Source: GCA-2689995 sp964529325
GTDB taxonomy: Bacteria > Fidelibacterota > Marinisomatia > SCGC-AAA003-L08 > GCA-2689995
Assembly: GCA_964529325.1 (NCBI GenBank)
Contig: CAZGWH010000001.1
Coordinates: 1 to 64,000 of the forward strand
DNA length: 64,000 nt
Reading direction: 5' to 3'
Shown here: positions 44,539 through 55,013 of the stretch, piece after piece
Layout of the letters: every line of letters begins with the position of its first letter
How positions within the stretch are numbered: position 1 is the stretch's first letter
Notes under the pieces: generated by a model
What the model saw: only the letters and a program-made list of their open reading frames with translations
Databases searched by the model: none
What the model was told of the DNA's origin: nothing
Position numbers and translations under genes: made by a program

Positions 44539-45810
44539 TTATTTATAAGATTTTATTAAGTTTTCTAGTTTATTTAATCCATCTTTTAGCTTTGACATTT
44601 CCACACCAAAACTAATTCGTGAATAATTATTATATCGTGCAAATGCTCTTCTTTTCCCTGGATTTACATCAAAGAATGTCCCCGGAACTGTGATAATTTT
44701 TTCTTTAAGTCCAGCTTTGAATAATTCCATTCCATCATTTAATGGTTTAGGCAATTGTGATAAATTTGCCCACACATAAAAAGAACCCATTGGAGAATGT
44801 TCAACAATTATTCCCATTTTTTTAAATCGGTTAATTGTATAATCTCGTTTTTCTTTAAAACACATTTGAAGTGATGAAGATTCTTGTTTGACATAATCAA
44901 TTTCAAGTAGTGATACAGTATGATGTTGAAATGGGTTACTTGCTCCTCCATCTAAAAATGAACCTGCACTTGTAACCCTATTTATTACTTCTTTAGGTCC
45001 TAATGTCCAACTAATTCTCCATCCCGGATATCGCCAATTTTTTGTTAATCCATCTACAATAATTATTGGATCTTGATTAACATCTTCAACAAATTCTGCA
45101 CTTGAAATAATATTTAATCCACCATCTTTTGATTGATTATAAATATAATGTGAATAAAATTCATCAAAAATCATTGTACAATTATATTTTCGTGCAATAT
45201 TTACGCGTTCTTTTAATTCTTCACCAAAAATTAATTGCCCCGTAGGATTACATGGATTACTCATAAGCATCGCACCTAATCCTCTACCTGTAATTTCTTT
45301 TTTTAAATCTTCAGTGGAAATTTTATAACCATTTTCAGGGTTTAACAATATTGGAATAGGTGTAAATGCTTTAAATATACTCAACAACTCTTCATAGGCT
45401 GTATAATCAGGAATAAAGTAACCCATATTTATATTTCCCAATGATGCAGCTAACCGTGTTAATCCTGAGCGACCACCACCTGAAATTGCTACATTCTCAT
45501 ACGTATATTTTGAGCGTTTATTTTTTCTAAAAACTTGATTATAGAATTCAGCAATTTTATTTCTTAATTCAATGATACCATCAACAGGTGAATACTCAAA
45601 TGTATCCGTATGGATTTCTATTTTATTTATTCTTTCGGGACTATTTGGTAAAGCTGTTGTTTCAGGTGCACCCTGTCCTAAATTAATCCAATCAGGATGA
45701 TTTCGATTAAAGCCTACTTTTGATGCTTCACTCATAATATAAATCACACCTGTTTTAGGTAAAGATCTAAATCCAGGAATTACTTTTTTATCTGAATCAT
45801 TTTGTGTCAA
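44539..45810 (-). CDS. PLP-dependent aminotransferase, class I/II
   Basis: 423 residues of fold type I. Recognisable residues: the early GQGAPETTALP loop, SNPCNPTGQ (Asn/Pro motif), IFDEFYSHYIY (Asp and Tyr that hold PLP), DGLTKNWRYPGWRISW (Schiff-base Lys about residue 255), and the C-terminal FARYNNYSRISFG (substrate-carboxylate Arg). The specific amino donor cannot be told from sequence alone; it resembles aspartate/alanine-type enzymes. The start is TTG (45808-45810), 5 bp from the preceding gene. Confidence 0.88.
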   Translation of the reverse strand: MTQNDSDKKVIPGFRSLPKTGVIYIMSEASKVGFNRNHPDWINLGQGAPETTALPNSPERINKIEIHTDTFEYSPVDGIIELRNKIAEFYNQVFRKNKRSKYTYENVAISGGGRSGLTRLAASLGNINMGYFIPDYTAYEELLSIFKAFTPIPILLNPENGYKISTEDLKKEITGRGLGAMLMSNPCNPTGQLIFGEELKERVNIARKYNCTMIFDEFYSHYIYNQSKDGGLNIISSAEFVEDVNQDPIIIVDGLTKNWRYPGWRISWTLGPKEVINRVTSAGSFLDGGASNPFQHHTVSLLEIDYVKQESSSLQMCFKEKRDYTINRFKKMGIIVEHSPMGSFYVWANLSQLPKPLNDGMELFKAGLKEKIITVPGTFFDVNPGKRRAFARYNNYSRISFGVEMSKLKDGLNKLENLIKSYK

Positions 45811-45815
45811 TTAAA

Positions 45816-46865
45816 CTATTCTCCTAAAATCAAATTAACCAATAAAACTATATCAATCACGTTTAAACTATTATTACTATTCATATCACCAATTTCATCA
45901 TATTCACCCAATAATACTAAATTAACAACAGCCACTAAATCAAGAATATTAATTATATCATCGTTATTTAAATCGCCTAATATGGTCAAATAAAATTGTA
46001 ACTTTAGCCCAACGGGTCTATGGTCAGAAACATGTTGATCATATTCATTTAATCCGCCATCTAAATATTCATCTATTTTAATAGTTTGAATATCTGAATT
46101 AGCGTCATTAAAATTATCAAAAAGTTCATTTGAAATTAAAATATGGTCAAGATGAGATGGCCACCCAGGGTATGACCACCCTGAGCTATTTCCTTCTGCA
46201 ATTTCTAAATCAGAAAAAAGATAATTTTCATTATCTTCTAAAAACATCTGAAAAACATTATTTGAAATTTCATCCGTTAAAATATCATTTAAGTCTCCTA
46301 AAATAATTACATTTTCAAATTCTAAATAATTATCAATATATTCTTTTAGTAAATTATTTGCAGTATATCTTCTAAATTCTTCATCTCCATCATTTCCTAA
46401 TTCTAAAATTCCATCTCCACAACATTTATAATGGTTATTGATAACGAAGATATTTTCTCCATTGAAGTTCAAATCCATAACCATTGGTGAGCGAGGGAAT
46501 GCATTCCAATATTCAGAAGTAATATAGATTTCATACATATTATTAATTTCGATTGTATTTGTATTATAAATATATGCTAACCCTGCAAACCAATTAGATT
46601 CGTAATACCCTGCATAATTAGTGAGTCCACTTAGCATTTGATCAAACATATCGGTATCATCAACTTCTTGAATTGCAATTAAATCTACATCAAGAGCTTG
46701 AATAATTTCAGTTACATAATCTACTGTCGTTTGGTCATTTTTTGGAAACCATTCAATATTCCAAGTTATCACTTCAAAGGTTTCATTTGAACCAAAATTT
46801 AAATCATTTAAATCCTGTGCAATCATAAAACAGACTAAAATAATAAAAATCAATATTTTTTTCAT
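45816..46865 (-). CDS. Secreted endonuclease/exonuclease/phosphatase-family protein with dockerin-like tail
   Basis: 349 residues with a signal peptide (ILIFIILVCFMIAQ). EEP fold: VITWNIEWFPKNDQ (about 33), DLIAIQEVDD (about 60), FVINNHYKCCGDG, VIILGDLNDIL (about 190), HLDHILISNE and SDHRPVGLKL, covering the usual metal and catalytic Asn, Glu, Asp and His. This could be an extracellular nuclease or phosphodiesterase. The last 50 residues are dockerin-like (GDLNNDDIINILDLVAVVN and GDMNSNNSLNVIDIVLLVN). It is separated by 1 bp from the gene upstream. Confidence 0.87.
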   Translation of the reverse strand: MKKILIFIILVCFMIAQDLNDLNFGSNETFEVITWNIEWFPKNDQTTVDYVTEIIQALDVDLIAIQEVDDTDMFDQMLSGLTNYAGYYESNWFAGLAYIYNTNTIEINNMYEIYITSEYWNAFPRSPMVMDLNFNGENIFVINNHYKCCGDGILELGNDGDEEFRRYTANNLLKEYIDNYLEFENVIILGDLNDILTDEISNNVFQMFLEDNENYLFSDLEIAEGNSSGWSYPGWPSHLDHILISNELFDNFNDANSDIQTIKIDEYLDGGLNEYDQHVSDHRPVGLKLQFYLTILGDLNNDDIINILDLVAVVNLVLLGEYDEIGDMNSNNSLNVIDIVLLVNLILGE

Positions 46866-46866
46866 A

Positions 46867-48003
46867 TCATTCTCCTAAAATCAAATTTACTAAAAGTACT
46901 ACATCTAAAACATCTATTGAACTATCTTCATTCATATCTGCGAAAACAGCAGATTCATTATTCAATATTAAACCAACTAATAATACAATATCTAACACAT
47001 TAATCAAAGAATCTTGATTAATATCTCCTAAATAAAATTCATCTTCACAACTTCCATCATCATTTAAAGCATACGGATTATAATTTATTGAAGTATCATC
47101 CATACAACCTACAATTCGTGGGTAAAAATATAAATTCGCTGGGATTCCAAAAGTCTCTTCACTTGTTGTAAAATATCCAAACCCTTCAGAATGCCACGCA
47201 ACAGCTTCACCTTGTGGTTCCATGATATACTCAACTTGAGTAGGTGAATATAATGCATCAATTATGCTTTCCCTTTCATCCCATTCATAATGAAAAATAT
47301 GTTGGTAGGATTTCAATAATATTTCTCTTCCATCCATAGAAATATCTCCAGCCGTAATCCAAGTTAATTGATTATTAACCTGATTTTGGTTAGGATACAT
47401 ATCAAAACCACCTAATAATATTGCAGTATTTAATGATTCAGTTTGTTGTGGAAATGGTAATGCGAAAACAAAAGTTTCATTTTCTCTTTTGGAAATAGTA
47501 TAGATATCCAATGTATTTGGATCAACCATAAGTGTTTCTGAATCTCTATTTCCATTTGGATATTCATAGGAAATCGTTTCAATATTAACAATATTTTCAG
47601 TTATTGGGTTTTGAATTGATAAGACATCAGGTTCTAAAAATCGATGGATATATTTAACATTATATTGGCTATTATTATCACCAATATCACCAATATAAAT
47701 ATAATAATCAGTTCCATTTATATTTGGAGAAATTGAAATATCTTCCCAATCTCGTGCTGTAATATTGGGTAAAATAAATTTACCTAAATGCTCACCATTC
47801 TGATTTAATGCAAATATACAACTCTCACCTCCCGAGTCATTATGCGTCCAAAATACATTCTCATTTTTTGAACTCGCAACTAAACCCGATGCCTCATTAA
47901 TGTCATTATTTTCAAGTATTCCCCAATTTTCTCGTTCACCAAATATTGGTTCTGTGCCGAAAATTAATGACATAAATAAAACTATATAAATTATTATTTT
48001 CAT
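46867..48003 (-). CDS. Secreted beta-propeller-like protein with dockerin-like tail
   Basis: 378 residues with a signal peptide (IYIVLFMSLIFG). The N-terminal part has EASGLVASSKNENVFWTHND, ARDWEDISISP and YIGDIGDN, a pattern seen in beta-propeller proteins of unknown function. It ends with GCMDDTSINYNPYALNDDGS C, a Cys-type repeat common in FCB secreted proteins, and then the duplicated dockerin-like repeat (GDINQDSLINVLDIVLLVG and ADMNEDSSIDVLDVVLLVN). The gene is located between the ChaN-like and EEP-like genes in one operon. Confidence 0.72.
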   Translation of the reverse strand: MKIIIYIVLFMSLIFGTEPIFGERENWGILENNDINEASGLVASSKNENVFWTHNDSGGESCIFALNQNGEHLGKFILPNITARDWEDISISPNINGTDYYIYIGDIGDNNSQYNVKYIHRFLEPDVLSIQNPITENIVNIETISYEYPNGNRDSETLMVDPNTLDIYTISKRENETFVFALPFPQQTESLNTAILLGGFDMYPNQNQVNNQLTWITAGDISMDGREILLKSYQHIFHYEWDERESIIDALYSPTQVEYIMEPQGEAVAWHSEGFGYFTTSEETFGIPANLYFYPRIVGCMDDTSINYNPYALNDDGSCEDEFYLGDINQDSLINVLDIVLLVGLILNNESAVFADMNEDSSIDVLDVVLLVNLILGE

Positions 48004-48036
48004 AATCTCTTTCTAATAAATTTAATAAGATTCCAA

Positions 48037-49017
48037 TTAAAATTTAAATCCTTCACACGGGTCTTTATCGTCTTTTCTATCCGTAAACCAAAAATATTCA
48101 TGTAATGGTAGATACTTATGATCATTAATTATCGTTGAGTTATAATAATCATTTAATTGAGATTCTTCAATTGAAATTTCTTTAAACCCTAAATTCAATT
48201 GATTTAAATTTGGATTTAAATAATTTACTCTTTCAAAAACGCCCATATTATGTTCTACATGTCCCCCACCTACAATTAAAATTACAGGATTATTATTATT
48301 TTTAGCCATCATGGAAATTGCTTTAGCCATTGCATCATTCCGTGCAACCCAAGTATGAAATAATTTTTCAAAATTATCTTTTGGCACCCATCCACAATGA
48401 CTATCTTTAAACTTTTTTACCATTAATTTTTGATAATTTGTGTCAATATAATTAGTGAATGATAATTGGTTTAATTCCACAGGTGTTAACGCATGCATTC
48501 CTTCACGAGAAATTCGTGAAACTATTCCCTTGGGTAAGTCTGCACCAAAAATAGTCAATTTATTTTCTTTTGCTAATTTTACTAAATCGAAATAGAAATT
48601 CCAATCTTCATCCGTTTTGTGTTGCCACCCCAGTTTTTCTCTCAATTTTTCTTCGTCTTTTTCTGGGTTTTCTTCTCCATGTTGGAACGGGGATTTTATA
48701 CCATTAATATATTTCATTAAATCACTTGTCTGGTGTTGATAAAAAAATTCAAATCCAATAACAGGATTTTTACCTTCAGATAATAATAATTTAATAATAT
48801 CAATTTGATGTTTATGATGATCAACATTATCGTGTTTTTCTCCAAGATAAATCACATCAGAATATTTCATTTTATCAATTAATTTTTCAACTGAAATAAT
48901 CTCATTATTTTTCGTATTTACAATTTTTCCAATTAAATCATTTTCATTTGGCTCACAAAAAGTAAGTGAAACCAACATAATTGAAAAAATTGTTATATAG
49001 CTATCTTTTTTATTCAA
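48037..49017 (-). CDS. ChaN-like exported protein
   Basis: 326 residues from a TTG start with an AAGGAGA ribosome-binding site. The N-terminal signal (YITIFSIMLVSLTFC) resembles a lipoprotein signal, but the residue before Cys is Phe, so lipidation is doubtful. The ChaN/DUF399 pattern is clear: VIYLGEKHDNVDHHKHQIDI (about 53-72), VIGFEFFYQ, LPKGIVSRISREGM, and VILIVGGGHVEHNMGV. In Campylobacter ChaN binds heme; whether this protein does is not known. The gene heads the minus-strand operon running to 43015. Confidence 0.85.
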   Translation of the reverse strand: MNKKDSYITIFSIMLVSLTFCEPNENDLIGKIVNTKNNEIISVEKLIDKMKYSDVIYLGEKHDNVDHHKHQIDIIKLLLSEGKNPVIGFEFFYQHQTSDLMKYINGIKSPFQHGEENPEKDEEKLREKLGWQHKTDEDWNFYFDLVKLAKENKLTIFGADLPKGIVSRISREGMHALTPVELNQLSFTNYIDTNYQKLMVKKFKDSHCGWVPKDNFEKLFHTWVARNDAMAKAISMMAKNNNNPVILIVGGGHVEHNMGVFERVNYLNPNLNQLNLGFKEISIEESQLNDYYNSTIINDHKYLPLHEYFWFTDRKDDKDPCEGFKF

Positions 49018-49216
49018 AATTCTCCTTCTTAAAGGTTTTAATTATTATATATAAAATCTCTTTTATTCTTTATTGTTTTTCTATAAACTATAATTTACAA
49101 ATAATTAAATTTTCTATATTAAAAATTTCTATTTTAATTATAATAATTCATTTTATTTATACAATATAAAATTAATAAATTACGAGTCTATAATTTAAAA
49201 GGAAATATAGCATTAT

Positions 49217-49468
49217 ATGAGTGCAAAAGGATCAGAACTTAAAAGGGTTAAACAAAACCTTAAAAGATATCAACGGAATAAACATTATAAATCAGTGTTA
49301 AAGTCCGCAATTAAAAATGTAATTAACGCTGAAAATAAAGAAACTGCACAATCTGCATTATCTTCTTCATTTTCAGTAATAGACAAAACTGCAAGAAAAG
49401 GCATCATACATAAAAATAAAGCTGCAAATCAAAAATCTAGATTAATGCGGCATGTTGCCTCTTTATAA
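49217..49468 (+). CDS. rpsT: 30S ribosomal protein S20
   Basis: 83 residues, basic and helical: LKRVKQNLKRYQRNKHYKSV, KSAIKNVINAE, and the C-terminal KGIIHKNKAANQKSRLMRHV, which is the S20 signature. It is a single-gene unit, preceded by about 200 bp of AT-rich non-coding sequence that must hold its promoter, and it converges on hutH. Confidence 0.97.
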   Translation: MSAKGSELKRVKQNLKRYQRNKHYKSVLKSAIKNVINAENKETAQSALSSSFSVIDKTARKGIIHKNKAANQKSRLMRHVASL

Positions 49469-49474
49469 TTTATT

Positions 49475-49504
49475 AGGCCGGTTTAATTTAATTTAAGCCG
49501 GTCT
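49475..49504. terminator. Hairpin at the rpsT/hutH convergence
   Basis: A 12-bp stem (AGGCCGGTTTAA with TTAAGCCGGTCT, two G-U pairs) and a 6-nt loop. It lies across the end of hutH and just after rpsT. Neither strand has a strong T run, so termination efficiency is uncertain. Confidence 0.5.
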
Positions 49505-51003
49505 TCAACCCACCAAAGTAAATTACCATTATTAACTAATTTAATAGCATTTAAAATATCTGCTTCCATAAATCGGTCTGTCGTTAATTTTGGAATTATT
49601 TTTCGAACCTGTTCACGAACATTTTCAAGTGGCGGACTTGATAATAAATTACCTCTGAAATCCATTCCTTGAAGTGCTGTAATTAATTCAATACCCAATA
49701 TGCGTTCTACATTCTCAACAATTTGCAATAATTTTCGGCCTGCATAAGGTGCCATACTTACAAAATCTTCTTGTCCTGCACCTGTTGGAATACTATCCAC
49801 TGTTGATGGACTTGATAAACTTTTATTTTCAGATGCAATTGAAGCTGAAGTAATTTGTGTTATCATAAATCCAGAATTTAGCCCTGGATTATCAACTAAA
49901 AATGTTGGAAGACCAAAATCACCATTTACGAGTGTCGAAATTCGGCGTTCACTTATTGCACCCAAAGTTGTCAATGCAATTGCAGAACAATCCATGGCCT
50001 GACCAATCGCCTGTGCATGAAAATGTCCAGCAGAAATAACTTCCCCGTCATTTAAAATCAAAGGATTATCACTCACTGAATTTACTTCTGTCTCAACAAC
50101 ATTGAATAAATAATTTAAATTCTCTCTACTTGCACCATGTACATGAGGCATACATCTCAAACAATACATATCTTGAACACGCTCGCATCCATCATGTGAT
50201 TTTCTTATTTCACTATCTTCAAGAAGATTATATAAATTTTCAGCAGAATCTAATTGCCCACGATGTGGTTTTAAATCATGAATATCACTTTTATATGCTC
50301 GATGAGTACCAAGAAGTGCATCAACTGATAAAGCTCCAATAATATCACAATTTTTTATAATTTTTTTAGCTTGAATTGAAGCATAGATTCCATGTGCTGT
50401 TGAAAATTGAGTACCATTAATTAATGCTAAACCTTCTTTATAACTTAACTGAACAACTTTTATTTTTAACCTATCTAAAACATCTTTAGCAGGCGATAAC
50501 TCGCCATTAAATTTTAAGTTGGAATATCCTAATAATGGTAATGTCATATGAGCTAAAGGTGCTAAATCACCACTCGCCCCTACTGACCCCTGAGAAGGAA
50601 TTATTGGTAGGCAATTAAAATTTAATAAATCAATTAGCCGTTCTACAATTTCAATTCTTACCCCACTATATCCTTTTGAAAGACCTATGATTTTTGTTAA
50701 TATAATAAGCTTAACTAGATTGTCATTAATTGGGGCACCAACTCCAGTAGCATGTGATAAAATTAAATTTTCTTGTAATTTTGAAATATTATCATCTGAA
50801 ATTTTAACTTGGCTTAATTTTCCAAATCCTGTATTCACGCCATAAATAGTTTGTCCACTTTTAACTGCAAGGTTCAACCGTTTTCTAGAATCATTAATTA
50901 ACTTTTGTGATTCTTTTGAAAGTACTACCTTTGTATTATTAGACAGAAAAAAAGCGAAATCAGATATTTTATAATTTTTATTTTCAATTATAAATTCATT
51001 CAT
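49483..51003 (-). CDS. hutH: Histidine ammonia-lyase
   Basis: Deaminates histidine to urocanate, the first step of histidine breakdown. 506 residues from ATG 51003, which has AAGGA at the right distance; a GTG two codons upstream is closer to that site than usual. The MIO prosthetic group forms from Ala-Ser-Gly in SVGASGDLAPLAHM (about residue 142). YGVNTGFGKLS, LALINGTQFS, and QEDFVSMAPYAGRKL are conserved. The other hut genes are not in the window. It overlaps the helicase gene by 8 bp. Confidence 0.96.
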   Translation of the reverse strand: MNEFIIENKNYKISDFAFFLSNNTKVVLSKESQKLINDSRKRLNLAVKSGQTIYGVNTGFGKLSQVKISDDNISKLQENLILSHATGVGAPINDNLVKLIILTKIIGLSKGYSGVRIEIVERLIDLLNFNCLPIIPSQGSVGASGDLAPLAHMTLPLLGYSNLKFNGELSPAKDVLDRLKIKVVQLSYKEGLALINGTQFSTAHGIYASIQAKKIIKNCDIIGALSVDALLGTHRAYKSDIHDLKPHRGQLDSAENLYNLLEDSEIRKSHDGCERVQDMYCLRCMPHVHGASRENLNYLFNVVETEVNSVSDNPLILNDGEVISAGHFHAQAIGQAMDCSAIALTTLGAISERRISTLVNGDFGLPTFLVDNPGLNSGFMITQITSASIASENKSLSSPSTVDSIPTGAGQEDFVSMAPYAGRKLLQIVENVERILGIELITALQGMDFRGNLLSSPPLENVREQVRKIIPKLTTDRFMEADILNAIKLVNNGNLLWWVEDRLKLN

Positions 51004-53830
51004 TAACACTTTCCTTGCGAAATAAAATGGTTGAATTATTTATTTCTGAAATTGACTTATATGGTTTATATGTTAATGGTAATGCATTTAAAATAAATTT
51101 CCCATACTGAGCTTTTAACAAACGAGGATCAGTCAATATACACATTCCATTATCATTTATACTTCTTATTAATCGACCAAATCCTTGTTTAAATTTAACA
51201 GTAGCCGTTGGGATTTGAAAATCCATAAATGGATTTTTTCCTTTTTTCTTATAATTTTCTATTTCTGTTAATAAAATTGGATCTGTTGGATTATCAAAAG
51301 GGATTTTAAATATCATCAAAATTTCAACTAATTCTCCAGGGAAATCAACCCCTTCCCAAAAACTCATCGTGCCAATTAAAATTGAACTTGGTGTATTTGT
51401 ATAACCTCTAATCATCGCTCTACGGCTATGACCAATAGTTTGAGCAAAAACTTTCCGTCCTAAATAATCATAACAAGGTTTCACAATATCTCGTAATTTT
51501 TTAACTTGATCGTATGAAGTGCAGAGTACTAAAATTCGATTATTATGCTGTTGTGCTAATTCAATTATTTGATTTCCAATTGTTTGAATAAAAGAGAAAC
51601 TATTTACTTTGTCAAAAGAATCATACACCCATAATTCAACTTGGTCTTCATAGAAGAAAGGAGATTTATATTCAACTGTACTTAATTTTTCAACAATATG
51701 TGAATCTGAAATTCCCATTGAATCTTTTATAAATTGAAAGGATGAATTTAATGCAAGTGTTGCAGAACAAATTACTCCTCCTGCCTCTCTTCCAAATAAT
51801 GCATCTCTTAAAAAGACACCAACATCTTTTGGGGCACAATTTATAGAACAATGTACTTGTCCAAATCTATTTCGAAAAGAAGACCAAATAATATCTTCAT
51901 CTAACAAATGAGAAATTCGCATAAATGTTTGTGCCAAATCATCTAGATATTTATTTTGAGAAGACAATTCAATTAATAAACTTTGAGGGAAATCTTTTAC
52001 ACTTTTAAGCGAGTTCTCAAGTGATTTAGTTAATTTAGAAAATGATAAGATTTCATCTAAACAATTCTCAGGTGAATAACTTAATTTATCATAAATTTTT
52101 GTAGCATTATTTAATATAAAGTTTTTCTCATACTGTAAATTTGATAATTCTCCTTTTGAATTAGATTTTTTTGAAAATTCATTAAAAAATGTATCAATAT
52201 ACTTTTTTAGTTTAACGGCATATTCAGCTATTTCATTTACATGTTCAGTGTATTCTTCTGCATGTTGGCTCACCGCTTTTATTATTGTATTTCCAAATAA
52301 ATCCGTTTCAAATTTATAAAATGAAATAACTTCATTTGCAGAATCAGCATTCAATTTTATTGTTAATTGGTCTCGAGCAGATTTAACAAAATTATGTCCC
52401 TCATCAATAACATAAACAAAACCTGAAGGTAAAATAGAATTCTCTCTATTTAATTCAATACAAAATAATGCGTGATTAACAATAATTAAATTAACTTGAG
52501 ATGATTTTTTTCGTATAGGTCCATAAAAACATCCATTATGATCTTTACACCTAGATGTTGTGCAAAACCCGGGTTCACTACGAATTGCATTCCATATATT
52601 CAAAGCCCTACCTAAAGGAAATGCAGGACATTCTTCAATATCACCAGATAATGTATTTTTACTCCACGAAATTATTGGTAAAAATAACTCCCTATCTTTT
52701 TTATTCAACTTTGGTAATCTATATTTTACAAATTGTTCTAATCGAGTTCTACATAGATAATTATGACGACCCTTTAAAATAATTGCAGTAGCTGGAATTC
52801 CTGTTAATTTAGAAAAACTAGGAATATCTTTATTAAAAAGTTGGTCCTGTAAATGTTTTGTATAAGTAGAAATAATTACAGGAATTTTATTTTGAAGAGA
52901 ATAAATTAAGGATGCCGTTAAATAACTAAATGATTTTCCTAATCCTGTCCCTGCCTCTCCTAATAATATTTGTTGCTGGTTAAATGAGGATAAAATATCT
53001 TCAGAAAAAGAAACTTGATTTTTTCTAGATTCAAATTTATCCCAGTTTTTTTCTATTAACCCACCGTCATCCAAAATTAAACCAATGTCTAAATTATCAA
53101 TTTCACATTCATTATTTTCAAATTTAAAAAAAGAAGAATTTAAGGGTGAATTTAATTCTGATTTTCCAATCCCATTAACTGAATTTGATTTTAATTGTAA
53201 CTCAACAAGATTTTTAAATAAATAATAATTATATGAATTTTCATCTTTTAAAGTTGTTACACATTGTTCTAATTGTTCTATTGTATTACAGGCAGTTTCT
53301 TTAATCAATTCAACAAATACTTTACCTGTATTTAGAGTATCCATTTCAGCCCGATGTGCACCATCTGTATTCAATCCATAAAAATCAGATATGCCACTTA
53401 AAGACAAATCATGATTTGTAAATAAGCAAAATCTTGACAATGTAGAAGTATCATAAACTCTACTATTTTTATATGATGGTTTGTTTTCTGTCGCTAATGC
53501 ATTATTTAAAAAGCCAAAATCAAACCCTATATTTTGTCCAACAATTGGTGAATTACCAAAAAATTCGAGTAGCTCTGGAATTGCATCTTTAATAAATGGG
53601 GATTTTTTTACCATCGAATTATTAATACCTGTTAATTCAGTAATAAACACTGGAATTGTTCTATTTGGATTAATTAAAGTTGTAAAAGTGGAATGTGGAA
53701 GACCGTCAATAAATCGATATGCTGAGATTTCAATAATTGAATCTGTATTAGAGTTTAATCCCGTTGTTTCTAAATCAAAAGCAACAAATTCATTTAGGTT
53801 AATTGATTTTAATAAAGTTTGAATTTGCAT
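50996..53830 (-). CDS. dinG: Exonuclease-DinG helicase fusion
   Basis: 944 residues. N-terminal DEDDh exonuclease (about 1-170): FDLETTGLNS, VGQNIGFDFGFL and GAHRAEMDTLNTG. C-terminal XPD/DinG-type helicase: Walker A GEAGTGLGKSFSYL (about 290-303), FeS-cluster Cys in YLCRTRLEQF, ECPAFPLGR, PGFCTTSRC and NGCFYGP, Walker B VIDEGHNFV (DEGH), ICSATLAL, GTMSFWEGVDFPG and QGFGRLIRS. This DinG-exonuclease order is standard in Firmicutes and some FCB species. It probably removes R-loops or blocked DNA ends. Confidence 0.93.
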   Translation of the reverse strand: MQIQTLLKSINLNEFVAFDLETTGLNSNTDSIIEISAYRFIDGLPHSTFTTLINPNRTIPVFITELTGINNSMVKKSPFIKDAIPELLEFFGNSPIVGQNIGFDFGFLNNALATENKPSYKNSRVYDTSTLSRFCLFTNHDLSLSGISDFYGLNTDGAHRAEMDTLNTGKVFVELIKETACNTIEQLEQCVTTLKDENSYNYYLFKNLVELQLKSNSVNGIGKSELNSPLNSSFFKFENNECEIDNLDIGLILDDGGLIEKNWDKFESRKNQVSFSEDILSSFNQQQILLGEAGTGLGKSFSYLTASLIYSLQNKIPVIISTYTKHLQDQLFNKDIPSFSKLTGIPATAIILKGRHNYLCRTRLEQFVKYRLPKLNKKDRELFLPIISWSKNTLSGDIEECPAFPLGRALNIWNAIRSEPGFCTTSRCKDHNGCFYGPIRKKSSQVNLIIVNHALFCIELNRENSILPSGFVYVIDEGHNFVKSARDQLTIKLNADSANEVISFYKFETDLFGNTIIKAVSQHAEEYTEHVNEIAEYAVKLKKYIDTFFNEFSKKSNSKGELSNLQYEKNFILNNATKIYDKLSYSPENCLDEILSFSKLTKSLENSLKSVKDFPQSLLIELSSQNKYLDDLAQTFMRISHLLDEDIIWSSFRNRFGQVHCSINCAPKDVGVFLRDALFGREAGGVICSATLALNSSFQFIKDSMGISDSHIVEKLSTVEYKSPFFYEDQVELWVYDSFDKVNSFSFIQTIGNQIIELAQQHNNRILVLCTSYDQVKKLRDIVKPCYDYLGRKVFAQTIGHSRRAMIRGYTNTPSSILIGTMSFWEGVDFPGELVEILMIFKIPFDNPTDPILLTEIENYKKKGKNPFMDFQIPTATVKFKQGFGRLIRSINDNGMCILTDPRLLKAQYGKFILNALPLTYKPYKSISEINNSTILFRKESVNE

Positions 53831-53831
53831 A

Positions 53832-55013
53832 TTAAATTCCTGCGAATACTTTTATTACATCAATTACAAGTAATGGTTTTTTTGTAAGTGCCGTAGAAAA
53901 TATTCGTGTCAATGTTCTCTTATCTCGAGGTAGTTTTTTAATTTTATCTGCAATACTATTTAAGTCTTCATCTGTAAATTGACTAATTGCATTTTTTATA
54001 TTATAAATTCTTGAATAGTTTTTTCCAAATTCTTTATGAATCCACTCTGTATAAACAGTCAATGATTTTTCATCTAATTTGTTTTTACGAATTAAATTAG
54101 CAGACACTTGACCAGCTATCCATCCGCCAGTCATTCCAGAAGAAATACCTCCTCCAGTAACAGGATTCACCTGATGCCCTGCATCGCCAACTAATATTAA
54201 TCCAGACTTAACGGGATTCTTTAATGGTTTATCACAAGGGATTCCCCCGCATACAGTCGTTAATATAGATGCTTCAGGAAATTTTTCTTTTACAAATTTA
54301 TCTAATAATTTTCGAGAAGATTTTTCTTTACTATAAGTACCGCTCACACCTATACCAACATTTGCTATTCCATCACCCTTTGGAAATATCCATATATACC
54401 CGCCTGGTGCATATGTTTTACCGACAAAAAAATCCATTCTGTTTTGAGGAATATTTACATTCGCAAGTGTATATTGAAAACCAGATTCCATATCTTTCAT
54501 TTTTAATTGAGTTCTTATTCCTGCCCATCTCCCCACTCTTGATTCAACACCATCTGCACCAATTACAATTTTTGCACGAATTTCTTTTTTCTCACCTAAA
54601 TATTCTAATTTTACACCCTTAACAAATCCATCTTCAATAATTAATCCATATACATAAGCTCTTGTATAAATTTCAGCACCCTTTTCTGATGCGAGACGGG
54701 CTAAGTCATAGTCGAAAACCCTTCGGTTTAATATATAACCTTTATCTGCGGTAAAATCGGCGGAAATACTTGTACCATTTGGAGCAGTCATGCTAAAACT
54801 ATTTAGATAAGCTGCAAACCAAGATTCTTTAGGTTCAACAAATTTCCTTAATCCTGAATCTCCAATTGCCTCACCACATCTAACTGGATATCCAATATCT
54901 CTATCTTTTTCTAAAAGGCAAACACTTACACCACCTTCTGCAGCTAATTTTGCAGACATTGAACCAGAAGGTCCTCCACCAACAACTACAACATCATAAC
55001 TACTTTTCATCAT
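53832..55013 (-). CDS. Geranylgeranyl reductase-family flavoprotein
   Basis: 393 residues with the FAD motif VVVVGGGPSGSMSAKLAAEG at the N-terminus and LLEKDRDIGYPVRCGEA, the pattern of the GGR family that saturates geranylgeranyl chains on lipids, chlorophyll, quinones or archaeal-type lipids. IVGDAGHQVNPVTGGGISSG (about 270) is the second FAD motif. The C-terminal helical cap is typical. The family needs an electron donor, and a ferredoxin gene lies directly upstream, overlapping by 14 bp, as expected. Confidence 0.9.
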   Translation of the reverse strand: MMKSSYDVVVVGGGPSGSMSAKLAAEGGVSVCLLEKDRDIGYPVRCGEAIGDSGLRKFVEPKESWFAAYLNSFSMTAPNGTSISADFTADKGYILNRRVFDYDLARLASEKGAEIYTRAYVYGLIIEDGFVKGVKLEYLGEKKEIRAKIVIGADGVESRVGRWAGIRTQLKMKDMESGFQYTLANVNIPQNRMDFFVGKTYAPGGYIWIFPKGDGIANVGIGVSGTYSKEKSSRKLLDKFVKEKFPEASILTTVCGGIPCDKPLKNPVKSGLILVGDAGHQVNPVTGGGISSGMTGGWIAGQVSANLIRKNKLDEKSLTVYTEWIHKEFGKNYSRIYNIKNAISQFTDEDLNSIADKIKKLPRDKRTLTRIFSTALTKKPLLVIDVIKVFAGI